64,000 nt of DNA. Origin: Prevotella sp. (lineage in GTDB: Bacteria > Bacteroidota > Bacteroidia > Bacteroidales > Bacteroidaceae). Below are positions 24,995-34,129 of the stretch, in pieces. The translations under genes and the position numbers were made by a program. The stretch covers positions 1 through 64,000 of the forward strand of contig JAEEQB010000009.1 in NCBI GenBank assembly GCA_016285075.1. The letters are read 5' to 3'. Every line of letters starts with the position of its first letter. Within the stretch, counting starts at the first letter, position 1. The notes under the pieces are model-generated. The model did no database searches. It worked only from the letters and a program-made list of their open reading frames with translations, and was not told where the DNA came from.

Positions 24995-27451
24995 ATGAAA
25001 AACTCATGGAAATACCTGCTGATGGCCGCACTGGTACTGGGCCTCAGCTTCGCCTTCACCTCCTGCTCGGACGATGACGACGACAATAAGAAGAGTGAAG
25101 AACAGAAGGAGCAGGAAGCACAGGAGGCACAGCAGAAAGCCGATGCATTCTGGGCAGTCGTAGGCCAGCTCACGAGTATCGACAACTATACTGCCGACTA
25201 TCAGGACAAGACCTTCGAGCCTACTATCGGCGAGCCCTCGGAGGGTAATCCCTATGTGCGCATCGTAGCCACCAACGACATCGCCTCTGCCGCCCAGCGC
25301 TTTGCCAACCTCGTAGGGCTGGACAGCGACTTCGACCCCAACGCCACTACCTATGAGTGGAAGAACGACGCCGTGGGCACGCTGACCTACCGCAAGACCG
25401 ACAACGGCACGTCGTGGGCTACCGTCGACGTCAGAATCAAGCAGATGCCCCACTTGCAGCAGATTATCTACCAATCGGCCGAACAGGGCGGCACCAATGG
25501 CTCGTTCGACGGTTCGGCCTACTACCGCTTCGGCGACGTCGTGAGCCGTGAGAACGAGGACGGCAAGACCGAGTACTGGGTGTGCGTGCGTCCCGCCTTC
25601 GGCAAGGAGGGCAAGGGCGACTCCCACTGGGTGACGGTCAGTCCGCTGCCAGAGAAGAACATGGAGCACATCAGAAAGTACGACCGCGACTTCTACGTCC
25701 CCAAGGGCTTGGGTACTAACGTAGAGCAGATGCAGAACTTCGCCGAGATGCTCTATGCCATGATACACCCCGACTTGTGGTACGACAATGTCAAGAACAA
25801 CGCCGCCCCAACATTATTTAACAAAGGCCTGCGCACGTTTCACGACTTCAGCCACGCTGCCGACCAGATCAAGTACCACAATCAGTATTTCTGGCAGCGC
25901 GTCCGCGAGGCCTGGGATAACGAGGGACTATTCAAGAAGGTTCTGGGCTTCGACTCCCAAGACGAGAACTTCCCCTTCTATGAAAACGTCATCTATGGCG
26001 GTGCCGAACGTCTGCACTTCCTCTACAACGGCTACTCATGGTGGAGCTCTGTATCCGACAACCTCTCGCTCTACGAATACACGTTCGAGAGCGACACCGA
26101 CCCCTGGGAACTGAACATGCACAGGACGAGCAAACGTGAGGTGAAGATGGACATGCGTGAGCTGCGCTTAGACCTGAAGTCCGAGTACACCCAATCAGGA
26201 CCCTATCTGTTGAAGTCCAATATGTTTGGCGACACAGAGCCGCGCTACATCATCCGTCATGCCACAGGCCAGGATCTCACAGAGAAGGGCAGCAAATGGG
26301 ACTACAAACAGCCCATCAGTGGCGTAAAGCCTGTATATGTGTACAACCACTATTTCTATCTGGAGGGTACCGACGGCGCAGCCCCCAACCAGCACTTCCG
26401 CGACCTCACCATCAGAGAGCCGGAGGTGACCATCGACAACAACAGTAAATTGAAATGGAACAGGGATGCATATAATGGCGACTCTTACTACATCCCCGGT
26501 GACGTCTGCATTGATGAAGAAGGCTCACGCTGGTTCTGCATCATGAACTCCGGCAGCGCTATGAATGACGATGGCGGCGCCTGTCTCAATGCCCCCTATT
26601 CCTACTTCATTAGCTTCGACAACATCACCGCCAAAAACGGTAGTTGGGCTCCAGACATCGCAGTGGAACCGATGTTGCCCAAGGTGATGATGCCCCTGCT
26701 GACGTTCTTCAATAACTACTCGATGTCGCAACAGCCGTTGTACACGAAAATCTACGAAAACATCAAGGACAACACGGGTGTTGACCTGCGGAAAATAGCA
26801 CTGATACGCGACTCCGTCATCACCGAGAGCGACACCCAGCAGCAGAATGTACGTCCGAGCATCTGTACCTCCATTGCCTATCTCAATAATGACAAAAACA
26901 AATGGCAGCTGATGCGCATCGTGCAGGACGGTGCCTACGACAAGCGGCACAACCGCCAGTGGCACTACTTCTACTATACCATGTACGAGAACACGCAGCA
27001 GCCCATTCTCCTGTCAGACATTGCCGATCAGGAGAAGGTGAACAGCTACGCCCGCGACCCCTGGACCGTGCTGCCGCTGCACGATAGCACGCAGCGCAAC
27101 ACCTGGCGCACACAGGCCGACGCACGTGCCACCGACTATAAGAACTACATCTGGAATAACGGTATCCCACAGACCGACGCCACGTCGATGTGGAACGAGC
27201 CCGTCCTGATATTCCGTGTCACGAAAGTCTACGACCGTGGCGGCAACCATGCCACGATGACATATACCGGAAGAAAGTTCACGAAGATCATTCTCTCGCC
27301 CCTACACAAGGAAAGTTCAGAGTCAATGATGGGTCGCGCCTGGTGGTCAGTCGTTTCCGTCGGTGCCTATAAGAGTAATCTGATGACAATGAACGGAAAG
27401 GTCTATAAATGGCATGACTGGAACAATGATCAAGACATCATTAGAGAGTAA
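24995..27451 (+). CDS. Surface lipoprotein, tandem paralogue 2
   Basis: An 818-residue protein 39 bases after paralogue 1. The signal ends in AFTSC followed by SDDDDDNKKSEEQ, again a surface-export signal plus coiled coil. The first about 430 residues follow paralogue 1 closely (TFEPTIGEPSEGN, IKQMPHLQQIIYQ, YWVCVRPAFGKEGKG, PRYIIRHATGQDL). The C-terminal about 390 residues differ: there is no WFLPS motif, and instead a DVCIDEEGSRWFCI segment and a long unassigned domain ending near the C-terminus with YTGRKFTKIIL. It is likely cotranscribed with its neighbours. It is the odd member of the trio and its specific role is unknown. Confidence 0.75.
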   Translation: MKNSWKYLLMAALVLGLSFAFTSCSDDDDDNKKSEEQKEQEAQEAQQKADAFWAVVGQLTSIDNYTADYQDKTFEPTIGEPSEGNPYVRIVATNDIASAAQRFANLVGLDSDFDPNATTYEWKNDAVGTLTYRKTDNGTSWATVDVRIKQMPHLQQIIYQSAEQGGTNGSFDGSAYYRFGDVVSRENEDGKTEYWVCVRPAFGKEGKGDSHWVTVSPLPEKNMEHIRKYDRDFYVPKGLGTNVEQMQNFAEMLYAMIHPDLWYDNVKNNAAPTLFNKGLRTFHDFSHAADQIKYHNQYFWQRVREAWDNEGLFKKVLGFDSQDENFPFYENVIYGGAERLHFLYNGYSWWSSVSDNLSLYEYTFESDTDPWELNMHRTSKREVKMDMRELRLDLKSEYTQSGPYLLKSNMFGDTEPRYIIRHATGQDLTEKGSKWDYKQPISGVKPVYVYNHYFYLEGTDGAAPNQHFRDLTIREPEVTIDNNSKLKWNRDAYNGDSYYIPGDVCIDEEGSRWFCIMNSGSAMNDDGGACLNAPYSYFISFDNITAKNGSWAPDIAVEPMLPKVMMPLLTFFNNYSMSQQPLYTKIYENIKDNTGVDLRKIALIRDSVITESDTQQQNVRPSICTSIAYLNNDKNKWQLMRIVQDGAYDKRHNRQWHYFYYTMYENTQQPILLSDIADQEKVNSYARDPWTVLPLHDSTQRNTWRTQADARATDYKNYIWNNGIPQTDATSMWNEPVLIFRVTKVYDRGGNHATMTYTGRKFTKIILSPLHKESSESMMGRAWWSVVSVGAYKSNLMTMNGKVYKWHDWNNDQDIIRE

Positions 27452-27481
27452 AAAAACAACATGATAACAAAACAAAGAAAG

Positions 27482-29590
27482 ATGAAGACGAAAGCCTTAA
27501 ACTGGTTGCTGATGGCTGCAGTGGTGCTAGGCCTCGGCATGAGCGTCACCTCCTGCTCGGACGATGACGACGACAACAAGAAGAGTGAAGAACAGAAGGC
27601 TGAGGAGGCCGCCAAGGCCCGGGATGCCGCCAACACCTTCTATAACGTGGTGAGCCAGCTTACCAACGGTGCCAACATCACCGACGACTACCTGAACCAG
27701 ACCTTCGAGCCTACCATTGGTCAGGCCGACGAGGGCAACCCCCTGGTGCGCATCGTAGGCACCAACAACCTGGCCACCGCCGTGAAGCGCTTCAACGACC
27801 TGACGGGTGCCAGCATCAACGAGAGCACCCTCTCCTATGAATGGAAGAACGATGCCGTGGGCACGCTGACCTGGACCAAGGGCAGTGGGCAGGACTATGG
27901 CACCGTGGAAGTGAACATCAAGCAGATGCCTAAGCTGCAGCGCATCATCTATCGTGATGGCGAACAGATGGGCACCAACAAATCGTTCGAAGGTACCGCC
28001 TGGTACCGCTTCGGCGACGTGGTGAAGGACAAGGAGGGTCACTATTGGATCTGTGTGCGCCCCGCCTTCGGCAGGGAGTCAAAGCAAGACTCCCACTGGG
28101 TGTGCGTCGACAAGCTCGACGACAAGAACATTGAGTCGTGCAGCAAGGGCGGCAAGACATGGGAAGTACCCAAGAAGCTGGGTGAGAACACCGAGCAGAT
28201 GAAGAACTTCGCCGAGATGCTCTATGCCATGTTCAACCCTATGGAGTGGTATTTCAACATCGAGAATAATCAGAATCTGGAGATGTTCCACGACTTCCAT
28301 CACAACAATCTGAACTACCATAGCATTGCCTTCTGGAAGAAAGTGTACCAGCGCTGGCACGACTACGGCCTGTTCGAGAAAGTCATGGGTGTAAAAGAGG
28401 ATGTGGTTCGCAATGCCATCATGAAAGACCAGGAGCTGAACCTCATGTGTTGGGGCCACAGCTGGTGGACCTGGTCGTCATGGAACCTCACGCTCAAGCA
28501 GTACACCTACAGTGGGACGAACATGCAGACAGAGAAGGAATTGAAGAAAGAGGTGAACATGCAGAACTGGGAAGCATTCAGCCTGAAGGGTGAATACTGG
28601 AAACAGTGGGAGGTGCTGTCGAAGTTCTTCGGAGACTCCGAGACCAAGCCCCGCTGGATCATACGCCATGCCAAGGGCAAGGATCTCTGCAGCGGCACCT
28701 ATCACGAGCAGCGCCAGCTGGCCGGCTGTACCGATGAGTCAACCTTCTATACCGGTCAGAACGAAAACACCCTGAAGACCATTCCCCCCGAAATTACCAT
28801 TGGGCGTGGTAGTGGCCTTATTGGCGAGGTACTGGCTGAAAACGGTGAATTCTACAGCACCGCCCTCGATGCCAAGCTGTCAAACTCAACGGCCATCGGC
28901 ATCGTGGTCTACCGCGATAACGAAAGCGTGATTGACACCCAATGGAGAAACAATGCCTGCGGACTCGTCATGAGCATTGGCGACGTAGCCGGCAATAGTT
29001 ACTGGGTTTCTGACGATAAGAACAATAATTGTCCAAAAGCCAATACCATCGCAGCGCTCAAGGATCTCTATGGCGACCTATACAATTCTTCTGACAGAGA
29101 GGGTTATGACTTCTTCCAGAAGATGAATACACAGCACGTATGCAGACACCCGGCTGTTTTGGGTATTGCAGATTTAAATAAGAGCTGGAAAGGCGTACAG
29201 ACGGTGTCTACCTGGTTCCTGCCTTCATTGGGCGAGTGGGCCATTGTCATCGACAACCTTGCCAGACACATCAATACCCTTCTGCCATACGATGAATTAT
29301 TTGCGGACGAAACCTATGCTAATGTCTTTAATGGCCAGCCGGATTATACCTACAATACCGCAATTAACGATATGTTCAAAGAATTGCGCTACCATGCTTG
29401 CATTGAGCAGGCCATGACTCTGGGTTATCTGGATAAAGCGCCCGAGGGATATTACTGGACATCCACCCAGACGGGTGAGGCTGGCAAAGCCTGGGCGGTG
29501 TATTTCGATACAGATGGCGTGGAGTTCGTCAAAAAAGACAAGACAGATTCAGCCAGAATGCGTGCCTTCTGTGCTTTCTCATTGCGATAG
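27482..29590 (+). CDS. Surface lipoprotein, tandem paralogue 3
   Basis: The protein has 702 residues from the ATG at 27482 (MKTKALNWLL), chosen because paralogue 1 starts MKTRSFNW; an ATG at 27461 is possible. The lipobox SVTSC is followed by SDDDDDNKKSEEQ. The N-terminal domain matches the other two (TFEPTIGQADEGNP, IKQMPKLQRIIY, YWICVRPAFGRES, PRWIIRHAKGKDL). Its C-terminal domain is like paralogue 1: WFLPSLGEW, GYYWTSTQTGEAGKAW, AVYFDTDGVEF, RMRAFCAF, a DUF1566-like pattern. Module C follows, with a truncated fourth signal peptide, so the array has expanded and contracted by duplication. Confidence 0.75.
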   Translation: MKTKALNWLLMAAVVLGLGMSVTSCSDDDDDNKKSEEQKAEEAAKARDAANTFYNVVSQLTNGANITDDYLNQTFEPTIGQADEGNPLVRIVGTNNLATAVKRFNDLTGASINESTLSYEWKNDAVGTLTWTKGSGQDYGTVEVNIKQMPKLQRIIYRDGEQMGTNKSFEGTAWYRFGDVVKDKEGHYWICVRPAFGRESKQDSHWVCVDKLDDKNIESCSKGGKTWEVPKKLGENTEQMKNFAEMLYAMFNPMEWYFNIENNQNLEMFHDFHHNNLNYHSIAFWKKVYQRWHDYGLFEKVMGVKEDVVRNAIMKDQELNLMCWGHSWWTWSSWNLTLKQYTYSGTNMQTEKELKKEVNMQNWEAFSLKGEYWKQWEVLSKFFGDSETKPRWIIRHAKGKDLCSGTYHEQRQLAGCTDESTFYTGQNENTLKTIPPEITIGRGSGLIGEVLAENGEFYSTALDAKLSNSTAIGIVVYRDNESVIDTQWRNNACGLVMSIGDVAGNSYWVSDDKNNNCPKANTIAALKDLYGDLYNSSDREGYDFFQKMNTQHVCRHPAVLGIADLNKSWKGVQTVSTWFLPSLGEWAIVIDNLARHINTLLPYDELFADETYANVFNGQPDYTYNTAINDMFKELRYHACIEQAMTLGYLDKAPEGYYWTSTQTGEAGKAWAVYFDTDGVEFVKKDKTDSARMRAFCAFSLR

Positions 29591-29620
29591 GATTTCAACT
29601 TGTCCGAAGATTCCTTAAAA

Positions 29621-29742
29621 GCGACAAATCCGTGGGAAACCCCACCGATTTGTCGCATTTTTACTGCCTTGTCGCAACTGTTTTCGTAAAAAACGCAGTA
29701 ATGTGTAGGATTATTGCGAAAAAATGCGTTACTTTGCGGGCA
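29621..29742 (+). repeat. Intergenic module, copy C
   Basis: GCGACAAATC plus GTGGG pairs with CCCAC plus GATTTGTCGC (29621-29656, one mismatch), followed by a T-run, CTTGTCGCA, then TTGCGAAAAAATGCG and TTACTTTG (29729-29736) with GCGGGCA. It ends the lipoprotein array and reads into the signal-peptide remnant. Confidence 0.8.
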
Positions 29743-29757
29743 AAATAACAAATATAG

Positions 29758-29814
29758 ATGATGAAAGCAAAATGTTTGAATTGGATGCTGATGGCCGTGC
29801 TGATGTGCGGTTAG
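29758..29814 (+). pseudogene. Signal-peptide remnant of a fourth paralogue
   Basis: An 18-codon frame MMKAKCLNWMLMAVLMCG and a stop. It matches the start of paralogue 3 (MKTKALNWLLMAAVV) in sequence and position behind the same kind of promoter module. Nothing of the mature domain follows, so this is a deletion remnant rather than a functional gene. Confidence 0.7.
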
Positions 29815-29886
29815 CTGGAGCACCTCGTTTTCCTAAGCAAAGGTAGAAAAAAATATAAAATAGTTGGCAGTCTTGCAGAAAAGTTG

Positions 29887-29894
29887 TACCTTTG
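29887..29894 (+). promoter_or_regulatory. -7 box of the HU-like gene
   Basis: TACCTTTG, 53 bases before the start codon at 29948. Confidence 0.55.
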
Positions 29895-29947
29895 TACTCT
29901 AATTATTACGCAAGCTTCGCTGCTGAACAACTATAATTTGGAATAAT

Positions 29948-30583
29948 ATGCCTCGAAAGACTGACGGAATAGAAGTTGACATTCATCCTGGCCCCAAGAA
30001 AGGTGAGGATGGCAAACCTTTACTCTACGTGCGCCCTGTCAAAGGCAGGAAGAAGAGTTTCAAGGATCTGGAGGATTTTTGTGTCAGGTACCGCGGACTG
30101 CGCACAGGAGAGATGAGACATGTATTCGATGTGGTGATGGAGGTGGCCGGGCTCTGGCTCTCTGACGGCTACCGAGTGGAAACGCCTTTAGGCTCGTTTG
30201 CCCCTAAGCTGAAACTACTTGGTGAACATACTGATCCATCAACCATCACTGGCAGGGACATTGTCTATGACGGCCTTGACTTTGTCGCCTCCAAGGAATT
30301 CATCAGCGAGGGCGGCCAAAACCGCGAGGGCTACCGTAAGAGTCAGGCTCCCGTAGGTAACAGTCAGATGTACGACCCCCAGAAAATGGAAGAAGCCCTG
30401 AAGCGCTGCCTGAAACTTGGTCACGTAACGGTTCCTGTCTTTATGGCGTACAGCGGACTGAAACGCGATTCTGCCAAGAACTATCTCGACAGCCTCTGTA
30501 AAGGCGACCATCCACGTCTGTGGAAGATGAAGGAAAGCCGCCGCTGGTTCTACTATCCAAGAAAAGAGACTCCAAAGGTATAG
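29948..30583 (+). CDS. HU-like DNA-binding protein with C-terminal winged helix
   Basis: A 211-residue protein. Residues about 1-130 match the Bacteroidetes family of divergent HU/IHF domains: LYVRPVKGRKKSFKDLEDF, GEMRHVFDVVMEVAGLWLSDGYRVETPLG, and a beta-arm region ending FISEGG. Residues about 140-211 look like a winged helix (PQKMEEALKRCLKLG, LDSLCKG, RWFYYPR), so it fits the HU-HIG type in which HU is fused to another module. It is a DNA-bending or chromatin-like protein; its targets are unknown. Strong GC-rich hairpins follow. Confidence 0.75.
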   Translation: MPRKTDGIEVDIHPGPKKGEDGKPLLYVRPVKGRKKSFKDLEDFCVRYRGLRTGEMRHVFDVVMEVAGLWLSDGYRVETPLGSFAPKLKLLGEHTDPSTITGRDIVYDGLDFVASKEFISEGGQNREGYRKSQAPVGNSQMYDPQKMEEALKRCLKLGHVTVPVFMAYSGLKRDSAKNYLDSLCKGDHPRLWKMKESRRWFYYPRKETPKV

Positions 30584-30595
30584 AAAACGGAACAA

Positions 30596-30627
30596 GGCGC
30601 CCGCCCGCAGACATGTGGGCGGGCGCC
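30596..30627. terminator. GC-rich hairpin after the HU-like gene
   Basis: GGCGCCCGCCC (30596-30606) pairs with GGGCGGGCGCC (30617-30627), 13 bases after the stop codon. There is no T-run. Confidence 0.7.
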
Positions 30628-30638
30628 AACATTGATAA

Positions 30639-30676
30639 GGCCTCCCGCCCGCATTCATACGGACGGGAGGTCTTTT
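30639..30676 (+). terminator. Second hairpin with T-run
   Basis: GGCCTCCCGCCCG pairs with CGGACGGGAGGTC (30660-30672; one mismatch and one G-T pair), followed by TTTTCC. This is the more likely intrinsic terminator. Confidence 0.75.
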
Positions 30677-30745
30677 CCTGTTACCCGGCACCTTTCTACC
30701 GTTTCCCCCGCACCTTTCTCCCGCTTTACTACGGGGGCGCTCCCT

Positions 30746-30855
30746 CTCAGCCCGCCGATCTGATTCTATCTGTCCGTGACTTCAATTCTGTCTGTCCGCA
30801 ACTTCTATTCTGTCAGCGCGAAGCTTCTATTCCCTCAGCCCGCCGATCTGATTCT
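30746..30855. repeat. 22-bp direct repeat in the spacer before the receptor gene
   Basis: The same 22 bases, starting CTCAGCCCGCC, occur at 30746-30767 and 30834-30855 (period 88). TCTGTC words recur between them. No gene is seen in 30677-30913. Confidence 0.75.
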
Positions 30856-30913
30856 GTCAGCGTGCTACCCTTATCCTTTTACACCGTGGTTTCCCTGTTG
30901 CCTGCCTATTGTG

Positions 30914-33463
30914 TCAGAGCCGGTTCTTCTCGGCACTGCCGGCACCAGTACCCTTATACTTCGAACGCTTTTGGTTGAATTGATAAGTCAGGGTGATGGT
31001 TGCGCTGCGGCTGTTGTTGTGGTTCTCTTTCGAAGAAAACGTACCGTTGCCAAAGCCCTCCCACTGTTCAATGTTCTGATAGAACAGGTCGTTGATGTCG
31101 ATATTCAGCGCCCACCTGTTATTGCAGAAGCCTTTATAGAATTTCAGGTCGGTGATGAAGCGTCCTTTCCTGTTGGTTATTCTTTTAGAACTGTTGGTAA
31201 AGCCCCTCATGTTGAGGCTGACGAAAGCACTCTTGCCCAGTACGAAACGGCTATTAAGGAGTACGCAAAAATAAGGCTTTTTCAGGTTCTGGGAGATGCC
31301 ATAGGGCTTGCCGTCGAACAGTTGCTGCCAGTAGTATAGCGTCAATTGTGGCTGATACCATCCAAACTTGGGCGATGCCACTATCGATGCGTTCAGTGTC
31401 TGGTAATGATTCACGTTCTCGTATTTCGTCAGCGAGATGGTTTGATTCTCATACAGGTTGGTCAGCTGCATGATACAATCTTCCTGATAGGAATAGTCCG
31501 CGCTGAGGTTGAACCATGAATAGACCAAGTTGAGACCGAGATTATGTTCGAACTGCGGACGGAGCAGCGGGTTGCCCCCCTCGTACATATAGCGGCTGTC
31601 GTATTGCAGATGACGGGTCAGGGCATTATAGGAAGGACGGCTGACAGTCTTGCCGTAGACGAGTTCCGCACCACATTTCTTCTTCTGCCACGCAATGCTC
31701 AGATTGGGGAACAAGTCATCATATACGCGGCTGCGGTCATCGAGACGCTCGCCAAACGACAGGTATTCATTCGAGGCATGTTCATAGCGTAGTCCGGCCC
31801 TGAGACTCCACTGCTTGCAGATGGGAAGGTTGTATTCTGCAAACAGGGCCACATGGCTTTCGTTGATCTCATTGTCGGTTGAGGGAATGGGCTCGTAATC
31901 GCTGATATAAATATTATGTATCTTAGTGTGTGAGGCTTCTGAGCCGAATGTCAGCTGCCCTTTAGCAATGGGATGTCCCATGACGAGCTTGGCGGCCTGC
32001 AACTGGTTACGGTTCGCGCTTTTCGTCAGAACTCTGCGGCTGTCTAATTCCCTGCTGGTCTCACTCATGTCATCCTCTCTGTTCCTGGAATTCCAATAAA
32101 GCGTACCATTGAAGTTGACACTAAGCTTGCCTGACTTGCCTGCATAGTAGGCATCTAGGTTGTGGGAAGGTCTGGAAGATATGTAGGATATGCTGTTCTT
32201 GTCGAGTGTGCCTGCTTCCTGTCCGTTGAGCCAGACGATCTCTGTTCCTTTCCAGTCGAATGTTCTTGCCATAGGATTTTGGATTGTGTAGGTGGCACCA
32301 ATAGAATTGTCGGTATCTATGTCGAAGTTGAATCCTGCCTTGCCTCCTACCGTCTTGAACCTGCTTCTGACATGAGCCATAATAGTGCTTTTCACCTCTT
32401 CTTGCGGGGTCGTGATGATCTGGGTGAATCCGTTCCTGTCCTTTTGACATCGGTTGTTATAGTTCAATTGTGCGAACAGCTCCAGCTTCTTCTGTCGATA
32501 GGACGCCTTCGCTTGTTCAGCTCCCATCCATTCGGAATTGTAGGCTACACTGGTTCGTGAGCTGAAGCTCAGTCCCTCGTTCGTGCGGCGAATAGTCTTG
32601 ATGCGGATGACAGACCTGACGCTGGCATTGTATTGCGCACCGGGATTGGTGATGACTTCCACGCTTTTGATGTCTGTTGACTTCAGTTCACGCAGTTCGT
32701 TGATGTCGCGCACTTTCTTCGAGTTGATGTATATCTCGGGTTCACCTTTGGCAAACACGCTTATCTGGTCGCCTTCAACGCTGACACGAGGCAGTTCGCT
32801 GAGTACATTCAGCGCCGAACCCATATTTGAGAGCAGCGTTCCTGCCACGTTGGCATCAATACCGCCATGGGTCATCTTGTACTGCGGAATCTCCCCTTTC
32901 ACTTCCACCCCCTTCAATATGTAGCTGTCGCGCTGCAGTTGGATGGTGTCGAGATGCTCTTGCGTGCAAAGACGATAGACAATCTTATAACCAATGAATG
33001 TGATGCGTGCAAGTATCTTGTGCTGCTCGTAGGGCACTACGAACTGTCCCGCCTCGTTACTGACTCCACCAGAGATGAGCGTTGAGTCAGCAGGATTGAG
33101 GATGGCGATATTGGCAAAGGGCACGGGTTGGCGGTTCTCATCAACGACTGTGCCCGTCAGGTGTCGCTCTGTCTTGTAGGTACACTCCACAAAGTATTTT
33201 TCACTGTCGCGTACAACGCGGACGGGATAGAAGCCAATTACCTTCATCAGGGCATCCTCAAGACTGAGGCGATCGAAGCTGCAGGTGACGATGAAGTCCT
33301 CCAAGTCATTGTAGACGAAGGCTATCTCATGGCGCTGGGTGGCGGCATTGAGGTCTTCGAGAACCTCTGAGAGCGGCTGGTTCTGATAGCTGCGTGACAG
33401 TTTCTGCGCCTGAGCTATGCTGACTGCTGCACACAGCAGTAGTATGATATATGTTTTCTTCAT
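30914..33463 (-). CDS. STN-domain TonB-dependent-type outer-membrane receptor
   Basis: The protein has 849 residues from MKKTYIILLL at 33463. Signal peptide about 1-20, then an STN (secretin/TonB short N-terminal) domain (SEVLEDLNAATQRHEIAFVYND), a carboxypeptidase-like regulatory beta domain (LTGTVVDENRQPVPFANIAIL), a plug-like domain with INSKKVRDINELRELKSTDIKSV worded as in plug domains, and a long outer-membrane barrel ending in alternating aromatic residues (TITLTYQFNQKR). The STN domain signals to an anti-sigma factor, and the anti-sigma and sigma genes lie directly upstream, so this is a trans-envelope signalling transducer. No SusD partner is nearby; the substrate is unknown. Confidence 0.88.
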   Translation of the reverse strand: MKKTYIILLLCAAVSIAQAQKLSRSYQNQPLSEVLEDLNAATQRHEIAFVYNDLEDFIVTCSFDRLSLEDALMKVIGFYPVRVVRDSEKYFVECTYKTERHLTGTVVDENRQPVPFANIAILNPADSTLISGGVSNEAGQFVVPYEQHKILARITFIGYKIVYRLCTQEHLDTIQLQRDSYILKGVEVKGEIPQYKMTHGGIDANVAGTLLSNMGSALNVLSELPRVSVEGDQISVFAKGEPEIYINSKKVRDINELRELKSTDIKSVEVITNPGAQYNASVRSVIRIKTIRRTNEGLSFSSRTSVAYNSEWMGAEQAKASYRQKKLELFAQLNYNNRCQKDRNGFTQIITTPQEEVKSTIMAHVRSRFKTVGGKAGFNFDIDTDNSIGATYTIQNPMARTFDWKGTEIVWLNGQEAGTLDKNSISYISSRPSHNLDAYYAGKSGKLSVNFNGTLYWNSRNREDDMSETSRELDSRRVLTKSANRNQLQAAKLVMGHPIAKGQLTFGSEASHTKIHNIYISDYEPIPSTDNEINESHVALFAEYNLPICKQWSLRAGLRYEHASNEYLSFGERLDDRSRVYDDLFPNLSIAWQKKKCGAELVYGKTVSRPSYNALTRHLQYDSRYMYEGGNPLLRPQFEHNLGLNLVYSWFNLSADYSYQEDCIMQLTNLYENQTISLTKYENVNHYQTLNASIVASPKFGWYQPQLTLYYWQQLFDGKPYGISQNLKKPYFCVLLNSRFVLGKSAFVSLNMRGFTNSSKRITNRKGRFITDLKFYKGFCNNRWALNIDINDLFYQNIEQWEGFGNGTFSSKENHNNSRSATITLTYQFNQKRSKYKGTGAGSAEKNRL

Positions 33464-33481
33464 GATGATGTATGGCAATGA

Positions 33482-34129
33482 TCAAGGTTTGAGAATCAGT
33501 TTGTCGCCTTCAACGGCGAGATTGACGTGGTCGAAATGGTTCAGATCGTTGACAACGGCCTCCACCTCATCGTTCCGTTCCCATTTATAATAAAGGCGCA
33601 GCTCATGAGCCCGGGGGTTCTGAATGTCGGTTATCTTATTATAATATGTAGCTATCTCATTCACCATCTCGTCAAGTGGCACGTTCTCGAAGATGCGTCT
33701 TGGCGCTATGCTGTCGGTCATCTCCTCTGGTTGCTTCTCCAAAGGTGAGGAGGTTTTGCCTACAGAACTGACCGTCAGGTGTTCTGCCTCTTTGGGAATG
33801 CTGGCAGAGGTGAACATCTTCACGGCTGCATAGGCAATGCCCGAGAGCATGAGCACGCCAACAATGGCTGCAGCTATCTGCATCCAGCCCCATAAGTGCT
33901 GCCTGGAGGCAAAGTGCCTCGCTTCGAATTTCTTCCATTCCTGCTCTTTGAGGCCGTCGGCAAGTCTTGCCTTGCCGTCTTCCGCCTCGAAGGCATCGGT
34001 ACAGAGTTGCATGGTCTCATAGAACTCGCGACATTCTGCATCGGCAAGTAGTTCTTGCCAATCCTTGTCGCTATACTGCTCAGGACGTTCAGCCATCCTT
34101 AATAGTTTCTCGGTTTTGTCCATTGTCAT
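33482..34129 (-). CDS. Short FecR/DUF4974-type anti-sigma factor
   Basis: A 215-residue protein. The N-terminal cytoplasmic part has about 80 charged residues, one membrane helix lies at about 90-112 (IAAAIVGVLMLSGIAYAAV), and the C-terminal about 70 residues match the DUF4974 domain (RRIFENVPLDEMVNEIATYYNKI to LAVEGDKLILKP). The central FecR beta-domain present in usual 300-residue members is missing. Its start shares one base with the sigma-factor stop, and the receptor gene follows 18 bases later. It should hold the ECF sigma factor until the receptor's STN domain signals. Confidence 0.8.
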   Translation of the reverse strand: MTMDKTEKLLRMAERPEQYSDKDWQELLADAECREFYETMQLCTDAFEAEDGKARLADGLKEQEWKKFEARHFASRQHLWGWMQIAAAIVGVLMLSGIAYAAVKMFTSASIPKEAEHLTVSSVGKTSSPLEKQPEEMTDSIAPRRIFENVPLDEMVNEIATYYNKITDIQNPRAHELRLYYKWERNDEVEAVVNDLNHFDHVNLAVEGDKLILKP

